This document shows positions 16,118-24,672 of a stretch of DNA of 64,000 nucleotides, one piece after another; the first letter of the stretch is position 1; each line of letters opens with the position of its first letter. Under the pieces are notes generated by a model that saw only the letters and a program-made list of their open reading frames with translations, did not search any database and was not told where the DNA came from. Position numbers and translations under genes: made by a program. Source of the stretch: Oligoflexia bacterium (lineage in GTDB: Bacteria > Bdellovibrionota_B > Oligoflexia > Oligoflexales > JAGOVF01); assembly GCA_030432875.1 (NCBI GenBank), contig JAUILP010000002.1, positions 1 through 64,000 of the forward strand. The letters are read 5' to 3'.

Positions 16118-17242
16118 CTATTCACCCGAACAGTTGATTCTTTGAGAGGATATAGGGAATTCTTCCAACATGATTTTTAGGCGATGATGTCGGATAAAAT
16201 CAAGTACTTTAATGTATTCACCTTCCATTTTATTTTTGAGATAGCTTCTAAAATCTGAGAGATTGAGATTGTTCAGTGATGGCTCATTAGGGTCAATGTT
16301 ACTGACAGGGGAATCAATCACGATTTGGCATTGTGTGCCAATAGTCGTTAAGTCCGAATTGAACTTTGACATTATGTTACGAACTTTATCTTGACCCCAG
16401 AAGTAGTTTACGGGATACAGATTTTCAAGTATGTCTTCAGCGTTTTGCTTAAATTGGGCATTAGCCATGGCTGGGGTAGAGAAAACCACAATTTGCTTGA
16501 GTTGATTTGGATCAGGACTTTTCCTTAAATGTATACCATAGAGTATGGCAAGAGCCCCCCCTAAACTATGGCCGGTGAGATGAACCTTCATCGCCGATGG
16601 ATTCTGGTTTGCCGTCGTGGGTCTTGACGATATTCGGAGAATTTCTGCAGAAATTTCCGGCATCAGGCATTGAAAAGCTCTTAAAAATCCCGAGTGCACT
16701 TTGCCAGGGACTAAGTTTAAACTATCTGGTTCTAGAATAAAGTCCCTTCCCATAACTAACAGCCAATCTTTCATAGAATCTTCAAAACCAGCGTACGGCA
16801 TATTCGTTCCACGAAAGGAAACGATAATATCATTGCTCTTCGGATTATGAAAAATGGCAACTTGGGAGCCATCGTTGCACTCATTTGTTAGGATAAATAA
16901 TTCGAGATTAGTATTATTAATAAAATCCATCTCACTAGAGTTATTTTGATCAATATATTTGAGATCAGATAAAATGGGATTAGCTCCTCTGATCCGCTTA
17001 AAGCGATCCGCTAAATCATTTTCATAGACTAGCCCGGCAAATCTGCCAAGCAAAGAAGGAGATATCGTTCCATTGGAATCGCCACCCTCAGAAATTTCTA
17101 CCTTTACCTTAGAATTTAAATTGACAGTTTTACAGCCTGCATTGGACAAGACAAGCGCTGCTAAAAAGATAAAAATTAGTCCATTTTCCAATGTGAAATG
17201 TTTCTTACAACTTAGAAAATTAATACGGCTTAAGTGATACAT
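16118..17242 (-). CDS. Class 3 lipase-family lipoprotein
   Basis: 374 residues. A lipoprotein signal peptide (FIFLAALVLSNAGC, Cys37) is followed by an alpha/beta-hydrolase of the fungal-type class 3 lipase family: the strand IIVSFRGTN, the family motif VHSGFLRAF, and the nucleophile elbow GHSLGG (Ser226). VVFSTPAMAN, the VFGSP-like strand after the nucleophile, and a late HH pair at about 353 are candidate positions for the rest of the triad. It is probably surface- or periplasm-exposed and hydrolyses acyl esters; the substrate is unknown. It stands alone, convergent with the MurG-family gene, with only 26 nt between the two stops. Confidence 0.85.
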   Translation of the reverse strand: MYHLSRINFLSCKKHFTLENGLIFIFLAALVLSNAGCKTVNLNSKVKVEISEGGDSNGTISPSLLGRFAGLVYENDLADRFKRIRGANPILSDLKYIDQNNSSEMDFINNTNLELFILTNECNDGSQVAIFHNPKSNDIIVSFRGTNMPYAGFEDSMKDWLLVMGRDFILEPDSLNLVPGKVHSGFLRAFQCLMPEISAEILRISSRPTTANQNPSAMKVHLTGHSLGGALAILYGIHLRKSPDPNQLKQIVVFSTPAMANAQFKQNAEDILENLYPVNYFWGQDKVRNIMSKFNSDLTTIGTQCQIVIDSPVSNIDPNEPSLNNLNLSDFRSYLKNKMEGEYIKVLDFIRHHRLKIMLEEFPISSQRINCSGE

Positions 17243-17859
17243 AATAAGAGTCTTTAGATTATTAAAAAGCTCGTGATGTTTTTTTTTCTTCTTATTAGAT
17301 TTATTGCTGAGTTACTCAAAGGACTTATCGGCGGAAAATTCTTATATCCAAAGTTTTTTTCTTTTTTTTACCAGTAAATGGTGTTGTTTCTCAAATAATA
17401 TAATAAAAATAGCTGCCTATGATTGAGCTTGCGCTGGAGTGTGCAAAGCGTCGATCTTGTCTTGGGTGGGCAGCCACAGATGAAGCTGCAGACTTTGGCG
17501 CGGGTCATTTAGTTTAAATAATATCCTTAGCATGGATGAAGTGTGGCCTAGAAAGCTTTTTGTAGAAAAGATGCTGTTTTTATGCCTAACTTTTGCTTAT
17601 AGATGCCATTTTATTTTGCTGGGGCTTCCCTATTACAGCTTTCTCCTAGAGCAAAACAATTTTTGCCAGTCAGAGCATGTTTTTTGCGGTTTTTTATTAG
17701 GAGTTTATGCGCTATAAATTGCTTTATAGGCTAGGGGTAATAAAAAAATAAAAATTACAGAAGTTGATTATGTCTCCCGCCAAAAAGTGCTATAAATGAA
17801 GAGAATTGAGAGAAAAAATCTTCATCCTCCCCCCTCACTGTTTAAGGAGACAAATGCTT
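17243..17859. other. Long intergenic region, no supported gene
   Basis: About 600 bases of AT-rich DNA between the divergent lipase gene and the EF-G-like gene. It has a GC-richer patch at 17413-17517 with a 32-codon ATG frame (17419-17517) lacking a ribosome site, and a 61-codon frame at 17532-17717 with no family signal. I see no tRNA, SRP-RNA or tmRNA signature. It must hold the promoters of both flanking genes, but no convincing -35/-10 pair was found. Confidence 0.5.
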
Positions 17860-19914
17860 ATGAACGCAAAAACACTGAAAGGTACCCGCGTCATAGCTCT
17901 CATCGGTCCGTACCGGAGCGGAAAAACGAGTTTAATTGAGAGTTTTTTAAGTGTAAGTAATACAATTCCCAAAAAAGGGAGTGTCACCGATAATACCGCC
18001 TCAGGTGATAAAAGCGAAGAGGCGCGCCGCCATCAAATGGGCGTAGAATTGAATCTATGTCAGCTGCAGTATGAAGGAGAGGAATTCGTTTTTTTAGATT
18101 GTCCGGGATCTCTCGAATTTCTCCAGCAGTCTTACAATGCACTGATGGTAGCAGATGCAGCTATAGTCGTATGTGAACCTCAAGCAGAAAAATCACTGGC
18201 CTTAACCCCTTATCTCAAGTTTTTAGACGATAGAAAAATTCCCCATTTCATTTACATCAACAAAATGGATGTAGAGCCCCCCAGCATACACACGGTATTT
18301 CAAAATTTGCAGGACATTTCAACAAGGCCCCTCATACTCCGAGAGCTCCCTATCCGTGAGGGACGAACTGTGGTGGGATATGTCGATTTAGTTAGTGAAA
18401 AAGCCTATAAATATGACCCCAATCAACCCTCAAAACTTATAAAAATCCCCTCCCATCTTGAAGAAAATGAAAAGGCGGCGCGACATAAAATGCTCGAGTC
18501 GTTATCAGAATATGATGATCACCTTTTAGAAGAGCTTATCGAGGACATAGAGCCAAGAGAGGAAGAAATTCATGAGACTTTTATCAAAGACCTGCAACAG
18601 GATCTTGTGGTCCCTGTTGTTTTTGGGTCAGCGCTTTTGGATCATGGTACCCGTAGGCTATTAAATATCATCAATCATGAAGTGTCCGGGGTTGATATTA
18701 GTCGAACACGTGTATTTGGACAAAACGAGCTTAAGGATTTTGACGATACTAATGTCATCGCTGAAGTATTTCATACCCAGCATATTCCCTATAAAGGGAA
18801 ATTAAGCTATTGCCGCATTTGGAATAGCATTCTGCAGGTCGGAATGTCACTCAGCGGTGAAGTAGCTAAGTCAATGTTTACATTGGTCGGGACTGACATT
18901 AAGCCCCAAAATGAAGGGATGCCTGCAGGTTCAGTTGTGATCCTCAATAAGTTTGATGCGGCTCAAACGGGCCATATCATAAGTTCACAGCCTAGACAGG
19001 ATTTCAAGAGTCATCTCTATGTGCTGCCTTCATTGTTTGCCTTGGCTGTAGAAACTGAAAAGCGTACCGATGAATTAAAACTCAATGAAGCCCTTGCAAA
19101 ATTGACCCAGGAAGATCCCTCTCTGATCGTGGAGCACAATCAAGATACCGGAGACCTAATTTTGCACGGCCAGGGTGATATTCATTTAAAAATAGCGATG
19201 GAAAGGTTGCAAGATAAGTTCAATGTAAAAATCAATTCCCATCAAATGCACGTCCCCTACAAGGAGTCTATTCAAGGAACAGCTAAAGTCCAAGGACGTC
19301 ATAAAAAACAAAGTGGCGGTCACGGTCAGTTTGGCGATGTTCATTTAGAAATTAAGCCACTTGAGCGCGGTAAGGGCTTTGAATTTTTTGATCAAATCAC
19401 CGGTGGCGCAATTCCGAAAAACTACATCCCCGCAGTTCAGGCAGGTGTTGAAGAAGCGTTGGAAAAAGGCATTTTTGGCTATCCCGTCGTTGACGTGTCG
19501 GTAAACTTATTTGATGGTAGTTATCATAGGGTAGATAGTTCAGATTTAGCTTTTAAAATGGCTGCTATTCATGGTATTCGTGAAGCCCTTCCTAAGTGCG
19601 AGCCGTACTTGCTTGAACCCATCATGACGGTGGAGATTCTCGTCCCAACTGATATTATTTCCGCGGCACAAAAACTTGTATCAGGACATAGAGGGAAGAT
19701 TTTAGGATTTAGTGATAAAGAAGGTTGGAACTTCTGGAGTACGATTTCCTCTCAAATCCCACAAGCAGAGTTGCATAATTTTATCAATGAACTTAGATCA
19801 TTAAGCGCAGGACTGGGGGCTTTTGAAAGCCGTTTTGATCATTTTGAGGCAGTTCCCGCAAAAATGACCGAACAAATTGCCCAGGAGCGTAAACAGCAGC
19901 TGGAAAAAAAATAG
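17860..19914 (+). CDS. EF-G-like translational GTPase (alternative family)
   Basis: 684 residues with all EF-G domains: P-loop GPYRSGKT (about 16-23), G3 LDCPGSLEF, G4 NKMD, G5-like FGSALL, then domain II, domain IV (GRHKKQSGGHGQFGDV) and domain V ending with SGHRGKILGF. It belongs to the short EF-G-like branch also seen in alphaproteobacteria ('VALVGPYGSGKTSLLE', 'LDCPGSIEF') rather than FusA. In canonical EF-G the switch II motif is DTPGHVDF and the His is essential for GTP hydrolysis; here it is Ser. AAGGAG (17844-17849) lies 10 nt before ATG 17860 and 4 nt before the in-frame ATG 17854; I use 17860. A standard fusA is expected elsewhere. Role unproven. Confidence 0.85.
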   Translation: MNAKTLKGTRVIALIGPYRSGKTSLIESFLSVSNTIPKKGSVTDNTASGDKSEEARRHQMGVELNLCQLQYEGEEFVFLDCPGSLEFLQQSYNALMVADAAIVVCEPQAEKSLALTPYLKFLDDRKIPHFIYINKMDVEPPSIHTVFQNLQDISTRPLILRELPIREGRTVVGYVDLVSEKAYKYDPNQPSKLIKIPSHLEENEKAARHKMLESLSEYDDHLLEELIEDIEPREEEIHETFIKDLQQDLVVPVVFGSALLDHGTRRLLNIINHEVSGVDISRTRVFGQNELKDFDDTNVIAEVFHTQHIPYKGKLSYCRIWNSILQVGMSLSGEVAKSMFTLVGTDIKPQNEGMPAGSVVILNKFDAAQTGHIISSQPRQDFKSHLYVLPSLFALAVETEKRTDELKLNEALAKLTQEDPSLIVEHNQDTGDLILHGQGDIHLKIAMERLQDKFNVKINSHQMHVPYKESIQGTAKVQGRHKKQSGGHGQFGDVHLEIKPLERGKGFEFFDQITGGAIPKNYIPAVQAGVEEALEKGIFGYPVVDVSVNLFDGSYHRVDSSDLAFKMAAIHGIREALPKCEPYLLEPIMTVEILVPTDIISAAQKLVSGHRGKILGFSDKEGWNFWSTISSQIPQAELHNFINELRSLSAGLGAFESRFDHFEAVPAKMTEQIAQERKQQLEKK

Positions 19915-20271
19915 TGTTCTTTGCGAAATTTCACGCAGACTTGCCATAAAAGTACCCCGATTTTTGGGAAATAAAATCGGGGTCATGTTCTTTGTCTGAA
20001 AAATTCAGGCGACCCATATTTGAAAACAGGTCCAAAAGCCTTTTATGTTAAGGTCTAGGACAACATTAGTTTAAAAAAGTCAGACCTCTAGCTAATAAAC
20101 CATCTTGTAGAGGTTGACCTTTAAATTTTGCTGTTCGCGAAGATCCAATTTTTTTTGTGCGCTCCTCCTTGCTCAAGGCCATTAATTTTGATAGAACGTC
20201 TTCGGTATTTGCATCCTTTTTAGGACTGCAGAAGGGGTGTTATCTTGGACCAATCTTTAGGAGTTTTTTTT
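19915..20271. other. Intergenic region with terminator
   Basis: 357 bases between the EF-G-like gene and the secreted protein gene. Apart from the terminator-like hairpin at 19954-19983 and the ribosome site of the next gene (TTTAGGAG, ending at 20263), I see no gene, RNA or clear promoter. Confidence 0.45.
19954..19983 (+). terminator. Strong hairpin downstream of the EF-G-like gene
   Basis: ACCCCGATTTT (19954-19964) and AAAATCGGGGT (19973-19983) form a perfect 11-bp stem with an 8-nt loop, 39 nt after the stop codon. The T-rich tail is weak on the plus strand (CATGTTCTTTG), so termination efficiency is uncertain. Confidence 0.55.
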
Positions 20272-20844
20272 ATGAAGTTTACAGGCAACAGCTTTAAGTT
20301 TTTGTTAATGGGTGTGTGTTCTATCATTTTTTTGGCATCGGTTTCTTCTGCTGCTTCAAAATTTGACGGGCCGTACGTGCGTGAAGCACAAATTAAACAA
20401 TTAAAAACTCTCATGACACTTGCGCAAACGGTCATGCCCGAAAAAACTAATTTTCCTAAATATTCGGCTTTGGGACTAAAAATTAATGTCGCCCAAGGGC
20501 TCTCCAGTGGACTGTGCCAAGAAGTGAGTCCCGATGAGGCCTCTGACAAGCTACTGACAGCTATCCAGCGAGCGGTCCCAAAAGGTGTTTGGGATAGCAT
20601 ACCAAAACTTCTTCAGGCAGTTAAGGGGGAACTTTCTGCTCTTTGGGCTTTAGGCGGGAGCGAAGCGCAACTCATGGTCTGTGCAACTGGTGGCCGAGGA
20701 CAGGGATATCTTGATGGCGAGGTGTCCATGAATATGAGCTTTATGATCAAGGAACTTACTCAGGAAGAGTCAGACGCGACCTTTAACAAAAGAAGTTTCG
20801 ACAATATTCAAATATTTTATTCTGCGGTAGAATGGGAAGAATAA
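20272..20844 (+). CDS. Secreted protein of unknown function
   Basis: 190 residues from ATG 20272, chosen because TAGGAG ends 8 nt upstream; the frame could extend to a TTG at 20245, but that would include the ribosome site. An N-terminal signal peptide (KFLLMGVCSIIFLASVSSAAS) predicts export with cleavage after SSA. The mature part is mostly helical with conserved-looking Cys residues (GLCQEVS, MVCATGG) and no family that I recognise. It is followed 47 nt later by arfB but with no sign of functional linkage. Function unknown. Confidence 0.62.
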   Translation: MKFTGNSFKFLLMGVCSIIFLASVSSAASKFDGPYVREAQIKQLKTLMTLAQTVMPEKTNFPKYSALGLKINVAQGLSSGLCQEVSPDEASDKLLTAIQRAVPKGVWDSIPKLLQAVKGELSALWALGGSEAQLMVCATGGRGQGYLDGEVSMNMSFMIKELTQEESDATFNKRSFDNIQIFYSAVEWEE

Positions 20845-20891
20845 ATAAAGGGTGAAAAAAGAAAGCTAAAGTTAAGGATTCTCTCTCGAGC

Positions 20892-21308
20892 ATGATCACA
20901 ATTACGGATAAAATTCACATTCCCGATCATGAAATCACCTTAACTTTTAGCCGAAGCGCGGGGCCTGGGGGACAAAATGTCAATAAAGTTAATAGCAAAG
21001 TCAGTTTGTCCTGGTCTCCAGAAAATAGTTCAGCGCTCCCTCTAGAAGTTATTGCCCGGTTTTTGCAAAAATACGCTAGCAAAATAACCATGGATGGCCG
21101 CATCGTCATCATCTCAATGTCTTCTCGGGATCAGGGGGCAAATATTTTGCTCTGCAAAGAAAAACTAGCCAAGATGCTGCAAAGCGTGCTCGTGCCACCA
21201 AAGCCCCGAAGACCGACCAAGCCTACTAAGGGGTCCAAAGAGCGGCGTCTTAAAAGTAAAAAACAGCAGAGCCAAACTAAAGAAAACCGAAGAAAAATTT
21301 CTTACTAA
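20892..21308 (+). CDS. arfB: Alternative ribosome-rescue factor ArfB (RF-1-type peptidyl-tRNA hydrolase)
   Basis: Releases peptides from ribosomes stalled on truncated mRNA without a stop codon. The GGQ catalytic motif is at residues 26-28 (SRSAGPGGQNVNKVNSKVSL spans the class signature). The protein lacks a codon-recognition domain and ends in a basic tail (KGSKERRLKSKKQQSQ and on to KENRRK) that in ArfB enters the empty mRNA channel. Length (138) matches YaeJ/ArfB. AAGGA lies about 14 nt before the ATG, longer than ideal. No smpB or ssrA is in the window. Confidence 0.93.
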   Translation: MITITDKIHIPDHEITLTFSRSAGPGGQNVNKVNSKVSLSWSPENSSALPLEVIARFLQKYASKITMDGRIVIISMSSRDQGANILLCKEKLAKMLQSVLVPPKPRRPTKPTKGSKERRLKSKKQQSQTKENRRKISY

Positions 21309-21310
21309 TC

Positions 21311-21336
21311 GTCAATGTCTATTCAGAAACATTGAC
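21311..21336. repeat. Hairpin between convergent genes
   Basis: GTCAATGT (21311-21318) and ACATTGAC (21329-21336) form a perfect 8-bp stem in the junction between convergent arfB and the lipoprotein gene, overlapping the stop of the latter. No T-run follows on either strand, so its role as a terminator is doubtful. Confidence 0.35.
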
Positions 21337-23010
21337 ATTCTCCAAGGTGGCTATGCCCGTAAGATCAATAATGGGCAAATCCGAGGGAGCCGTCGCCAAA
21401 ACATCATAGCCGGATGCTATATCAGTAATATGAGCATTGTCAGGAACATAAACCCCTTCGCTGTTTTGCTTAAAGCATTGCTTCCATATTTGTGGCCCTT
21501 GATTGTCACCACTGGTGCCACACACTCCTTTAGAAAATTGAGGGGTATAACACCCTGTGGGGCTTAGGGCAATATTTTCTGCTAGCGCTTTACGGATGCT
21601 TGTATTCATAACGGCTCCAGACCAAGAGCAGCCCGATAAGGTACCATCCTCTGCTTGTTCCGTGGAATAGGTAAAGCCTCGCGTTGCTTCTTGATAATTT
21701 CCACCAGGGTTTGCCCAGTAGCTTATTTTTCCCGCATAGGTACTGGGATTGACGTCAAAGGCAAAATAAGTCAGGCCACTGAGTTCAGAATTTCCCGAAT
21801 TTTGGGTAACCCCCGTATTGGGGTCAAGCACTCCGCCAGTGTTAAAGGGATCGATATTTGCGAGCTGGCTAGTATAACCGACGTTGCGAACCTCAATCTT
21901 AAGTCTTTGGTCGGCATAGGTCGTTCCAGATTTGCTGTAGGCCATACTTTTAAAATGGCGCTGGTTGTTATTGTCTGCTGCTTCTGAAAGATCAAGAACG
22001 CCAGTATAGTTTTCATTGCTCTGCGCACCGGGAGAATGATAGAGAATCAGAGTATTATCTTCACTAGACTGGGTATTGCTGAGCTTGTATTTAATTTCTG
22101 TTTTGTACACGACGCGATCGTTTTGGTTGTCAAGAATGGAAATTTCGGCACTGGTAATGTCAAGGAGCGTGGGGACTTTAGCCTGAGCGATCGAAGTCAA
22201 ATTAACTGGCGTTGTACCCTCAAATTTATCTTTTCCGGCTTTTTTTGCTTCGCATAGGATTCCGCGAAAAAGGGCAAGAGCGCCGTTAAGTTTTGCCGCT
22301 GTCGCTTTGATCATACCACGTCCGACCGTCACCATACAGGCTTCACCTGTGCTGTTTAGCTGAATATTTTGTATTTGACTTAAAGCGTTTTTTACATCGT
22401 CAGTAGTCCCTTCTTTTGCGGATTCGACCGTCGGATTAATTTGACCGCCATCTACGTTTCCTATGGCCGTTCCGGATACCATTCCATAATCAAAGCCATA
22501 GCAGGCTTCGACATTATTGCTATTAAATGTGAGGGCATTTAACTCGGGCTCACTAAAACAGCTACTGGCCTCGCCATTGAGCACGTCTAAGGCCTCCTTT
22601 AGTGCTTCCTTTGGATGCTCTTCAAAACTTGTTGCCGCATCTTGGTTGTTGCCCGGTGGCGGGTTGTTTAACCTGAGCATGGGGATATTTAGGGTTCCCA
22701 CTGCGGCTTCACCAGGCGTATTGTCAATAGCGATGGGAAACGCCGATATTGCAAGGCCTTCAGGGTAAGATCCCGCAAGGCCGTTATCTGAAATCGCTAG
22801 ACTCGAAGAACTTATAGTTGTGTCCGCTGCCGGTGTCTCTGTAGTGGTAGTAGTTGTTGTGGAAGTGGTCGTATCTGTCGTCGTATCTTGATCAGAAGCA
22901 GCCTCTGGCGTAGTGGCGGGAGTTGTACTCGTATTGGGTTGGCAGTGGGTTAAAAGGGATATAGATAGTAATAAGCTAATTTTAATAGATAAAAAGTGAT
23001 TGTGATGCAA
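21319..23010 (-). CDS. Large lipoprotein with Thr-rich linker, unknown function
   Basis: 563 residues. The start is TTG at 23010 with GGAGGG 8 nt upstream. A signal peptide ends in the lipobox LLTHC (Cys23). A low-complexity Thr-rich linker follows (about residues 25-60, including runs such as TTTDTTTSTTTTTTT), then a globular part with several Cys residues and many Asn/Gly. I recognise no domain. The Thr tract resembles surface-tether linkers of exported proteins and could be O-glycosylated, which is speculation. It sits alone between convergent arfB and the M16 peptidase pair, 207 nt downstream of the latter, so it may or may not share a transcript with them. Function unknown. Confidence 0.7.
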   Translation of the reverse strand: MHHNHFLSIKISLLLSISLLTHCQPNTSTTPATTPEAASDQDTTTDTTTSTTTTTTTETPAADTTISSSSLAISDNGLAGSYPEGLAISAFPIAIDNTPGEAAVGTLNIPMLRLNNPPPGNNQDAATSFEEHPKEALKEALDVLNGEASSCFSEPELNALTFNSNNVEACYGFDYGMVSGTAIGNVDGGQINPTVESAKEGTTDDVKNALSQIQNIQLNSTGEACMVTVGRGMIKATAAKLNGALALFRGILCEAKKAGKDKFEGTTPVNLTSIAQAKVPTLLDITSAEISILDNQNDRVVYKTEIKYKLSNTQSSEDNTLILYHSPGAQSNENYTGVLDLSEAADNNNQRHFKSMAYSKSGTTYADQRLKIEVRNVGYTSQLANIDPFNTGGVLDPNTGVTQNSGNSELSGLTYFAFDVNPSTYAGKISYWANPGGNYQEATRGFTYSTEQAEDGTLSGCSWSGAVMNTSIRKALAENIALSPTGCYTPQFSKGVCGTSGDNQGPQIWKQCFKQNSEGVYVPDNAHITDIASGYDVLATAPSDLPIIDLTGIATLENVNVSE

Positions 23011-23217
23011 AGCTTCTGCCCTCCAAAAATAGTTGCTAATACCTTGAGCACCATTTCGGAGGGAAGCGAAAAAAAAATAAGAAAATAAAATTAATGCCTT
23101 TCAAAAGAGTCTCAACAACTGGGAGCAGATGTGGGCAACCTACCAAAAAAAAAGATTTTTTTGCTAAAGACGTTTGTTATGGTTGTCGATTATTTTTTAG
23201 TTGCCTTAGGATGGTAT

Positions 23218-24618
23218 TCATCCTTTATTTGCGGAAATAAATTTTTTCGCCCATGTGTCCTTGTAGCCAGCTTTTTGAAACAAAATACCAAGACGCATAT
23301 TTTTTAGATATTTTCCAGCGAGCGATTTAATTTGCTCGGGTGTCACTTTATCGAGCTCTCGCGGCAAATCATAAAACGGGTTTAGACTGCCATGATAAAG
23401 CTGGGTTTCAAGAAGTTTTGCCGCTATGGAATGGTGGGTTTCTTGTTTAAGGTAAAATGCTGTGGCAAATTCTTTTTTAAATTCAGAGAGATCTTCCGGG
23501 GTATAGGAAGTTGATTTTATTTTTGTGATCACTTGCTGAATGACTTCTAGGGTTTCCTCAGGTTTTGGTGTTGTTGAATAGATAATTCCAAGTCCCATGC
23601 GATACTGCCGGGTATAGGCATAGGTTGCGTAGCTTAGGGATCGTTTGGTGCGAACTTCTTCATCAAGCTCTTCAGAAAAAATATTAAATAACAATGTTGC
23701 CGCAACCGCGTCAGGAGAGTTAACTTCTGGAGCCGAAAATTTGGCGAGCAAATAAGCGGTAGGTACGTCTCGATCTTCAAAAACCAGGCTACAATCATCT
23801 TTAAAGGGAGGTACTTCTATTTTGGGTGGGGTATAGCTGATTTTGGGAAGGGAGTTAAATTGCTTCTCTAAATCGGCAATAATTTTTTCTTTGGGCATTG
23901 ATGTTACGACCACTAGCGTCATCGGCGTGGTTTGCAGAAGTTGCTGGTAAAAACCACTGAGCTCTGAGGTTTTAAGTTGTTTCATTTCTGTAACTGAATC
24001 TTTGGCACTCAGAAAATAGGGGTGGTTCTCGGGATAAAAACATTTGTTAACCAGTTCGTTGGTAAACGCGTCGGGGTTATTGGCAATAGATTCATAGTGA
24101 GCGAGAAGCTGTTTGCGCTGAAGTTCAGCATCAGAGGGTTTGAAGCTCGGGTGAAGTATGACATCAGAAAAAGCTGCCAATGCTTGAGGCCAGTAGTCAT
24201 TGATAGTTCCCAGTGAGCACTGAGAATGATCAATTCCCTGGGAGCAGGCGATATTTAATGAGTATTTTTCTGCCAGGGCAAATAAAACATCTTTGGGATA
24301 ATTTTTACTTCCCATCGTCAAGGTATCAAAAGCCCAAATGCCAAGATTTTTTTTACCTGTGGGCGTAGCGCTAGAACCTTTAGGCCAGCCAACCATCAAA
24401 GAGACAAGGTCACTGCTAGGTTCATTGCGAATAATAACCTGCGTCCCATTGGAAAGAGTCGCTACCGAAGTTTGTTCTTTTTGGGCGGCAATGGAGGCAT
24501 CGGAAACGAGCCTGTTATCCTCTTTGGTTTTTGATGAAGTGCCATCAGTCGTGCAGGCAAAGCTAGGAAAAAGGAACACTAAAGAAATCAGAGCAGGGCG
24601 AAGCAATTTTTTAATCAT
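23218..24618 (-). CDS. M16-family peptidase-like lipoprotein lacking the zinc motif
   Basis: 466 residues. The lipobox SFAC (Cys22) is followed by the two-domain M16 (pitrilysin/processing peptidase) fold: VATLSNGTQVIIRN, then a C-terminal half with VLLFNIF-like helices, SYATYAYTRQYRMGL and a final ITKIKSTSYTPEDL block. Where active M16 enzymes have HxxEH, this protein reads GKKNLGIWAFDTLTMGS, so it is predicted to be catalytically dead. In bacterial M16B heterodimers one subunit is inactive in this way, and the active partner is encoded just upstream (24673-26082, 54 nt gap). The pair would form a periplasmic peptidase clam-shell tethered to a membrane. The substrate is unknown. Confidence 0.87.
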   Translation of the reverse strand: MIKKLLRPALISLVFLFPSFACTTDGTSSKTKEDNRLVSDASIAAQKEQTSVATLSNGTQVIIRNEPSSDLVSLMVGWPKGSSATPTGKKNLGIWAFDTLTMGSKNYPKDVLFALAEKYSLNIACSQGIDHSQCSLGTINDYWPQALAAFSDVILHPSFKPSDAELQRKQLLAHYESIANNPDAFTNELVNKCFYPENHPYFLSAKDSVTEMKQLKTSELSGFYQQLLQTTPMTLVVVTSMPKEKIIADLEKQFNSLPKISYTPPKIEVPPFKDDCSLVFEDRDVPTAYLLAKFSAPEVNSPDAVAATLLFNIFSEELDEEVRTKRSLSYATYAYTRQYRMGLGIIYSTTPKPEETLEVIQQVITKIKSTSYTPEDLSEFKKEFATAFYLKQETHHSIAAKLLETQLYHGSLNPFYDLPRELDKVTPEQIKSLAGKYLKNMRLGILFQKAGYKDTWAKKFISANKG

Positions 24619-24672
24619 AAATAATCAGGCCTTATTTTTAAAAAAAATATTATAGAAAATGAAAAACAGTAT

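Noticed and set aside
17419-17517. 32-codon plus-strand frame in a GC-richer patch
   Set aside because: No ribosome site or homology that I can recognise; too short to support.
17532-17717. 61-codon plus-strand frame in the largest intergenic region
   Set aside because: Hydrophobic and Cys/Phe-rich but with no ribosome site, no family resemblance and AT-driven composition.
21655-22768. Plus-strand frames antisense to the Thr-rich lipoprotein
   Set aside because: Shadows of the minus-strand gene.
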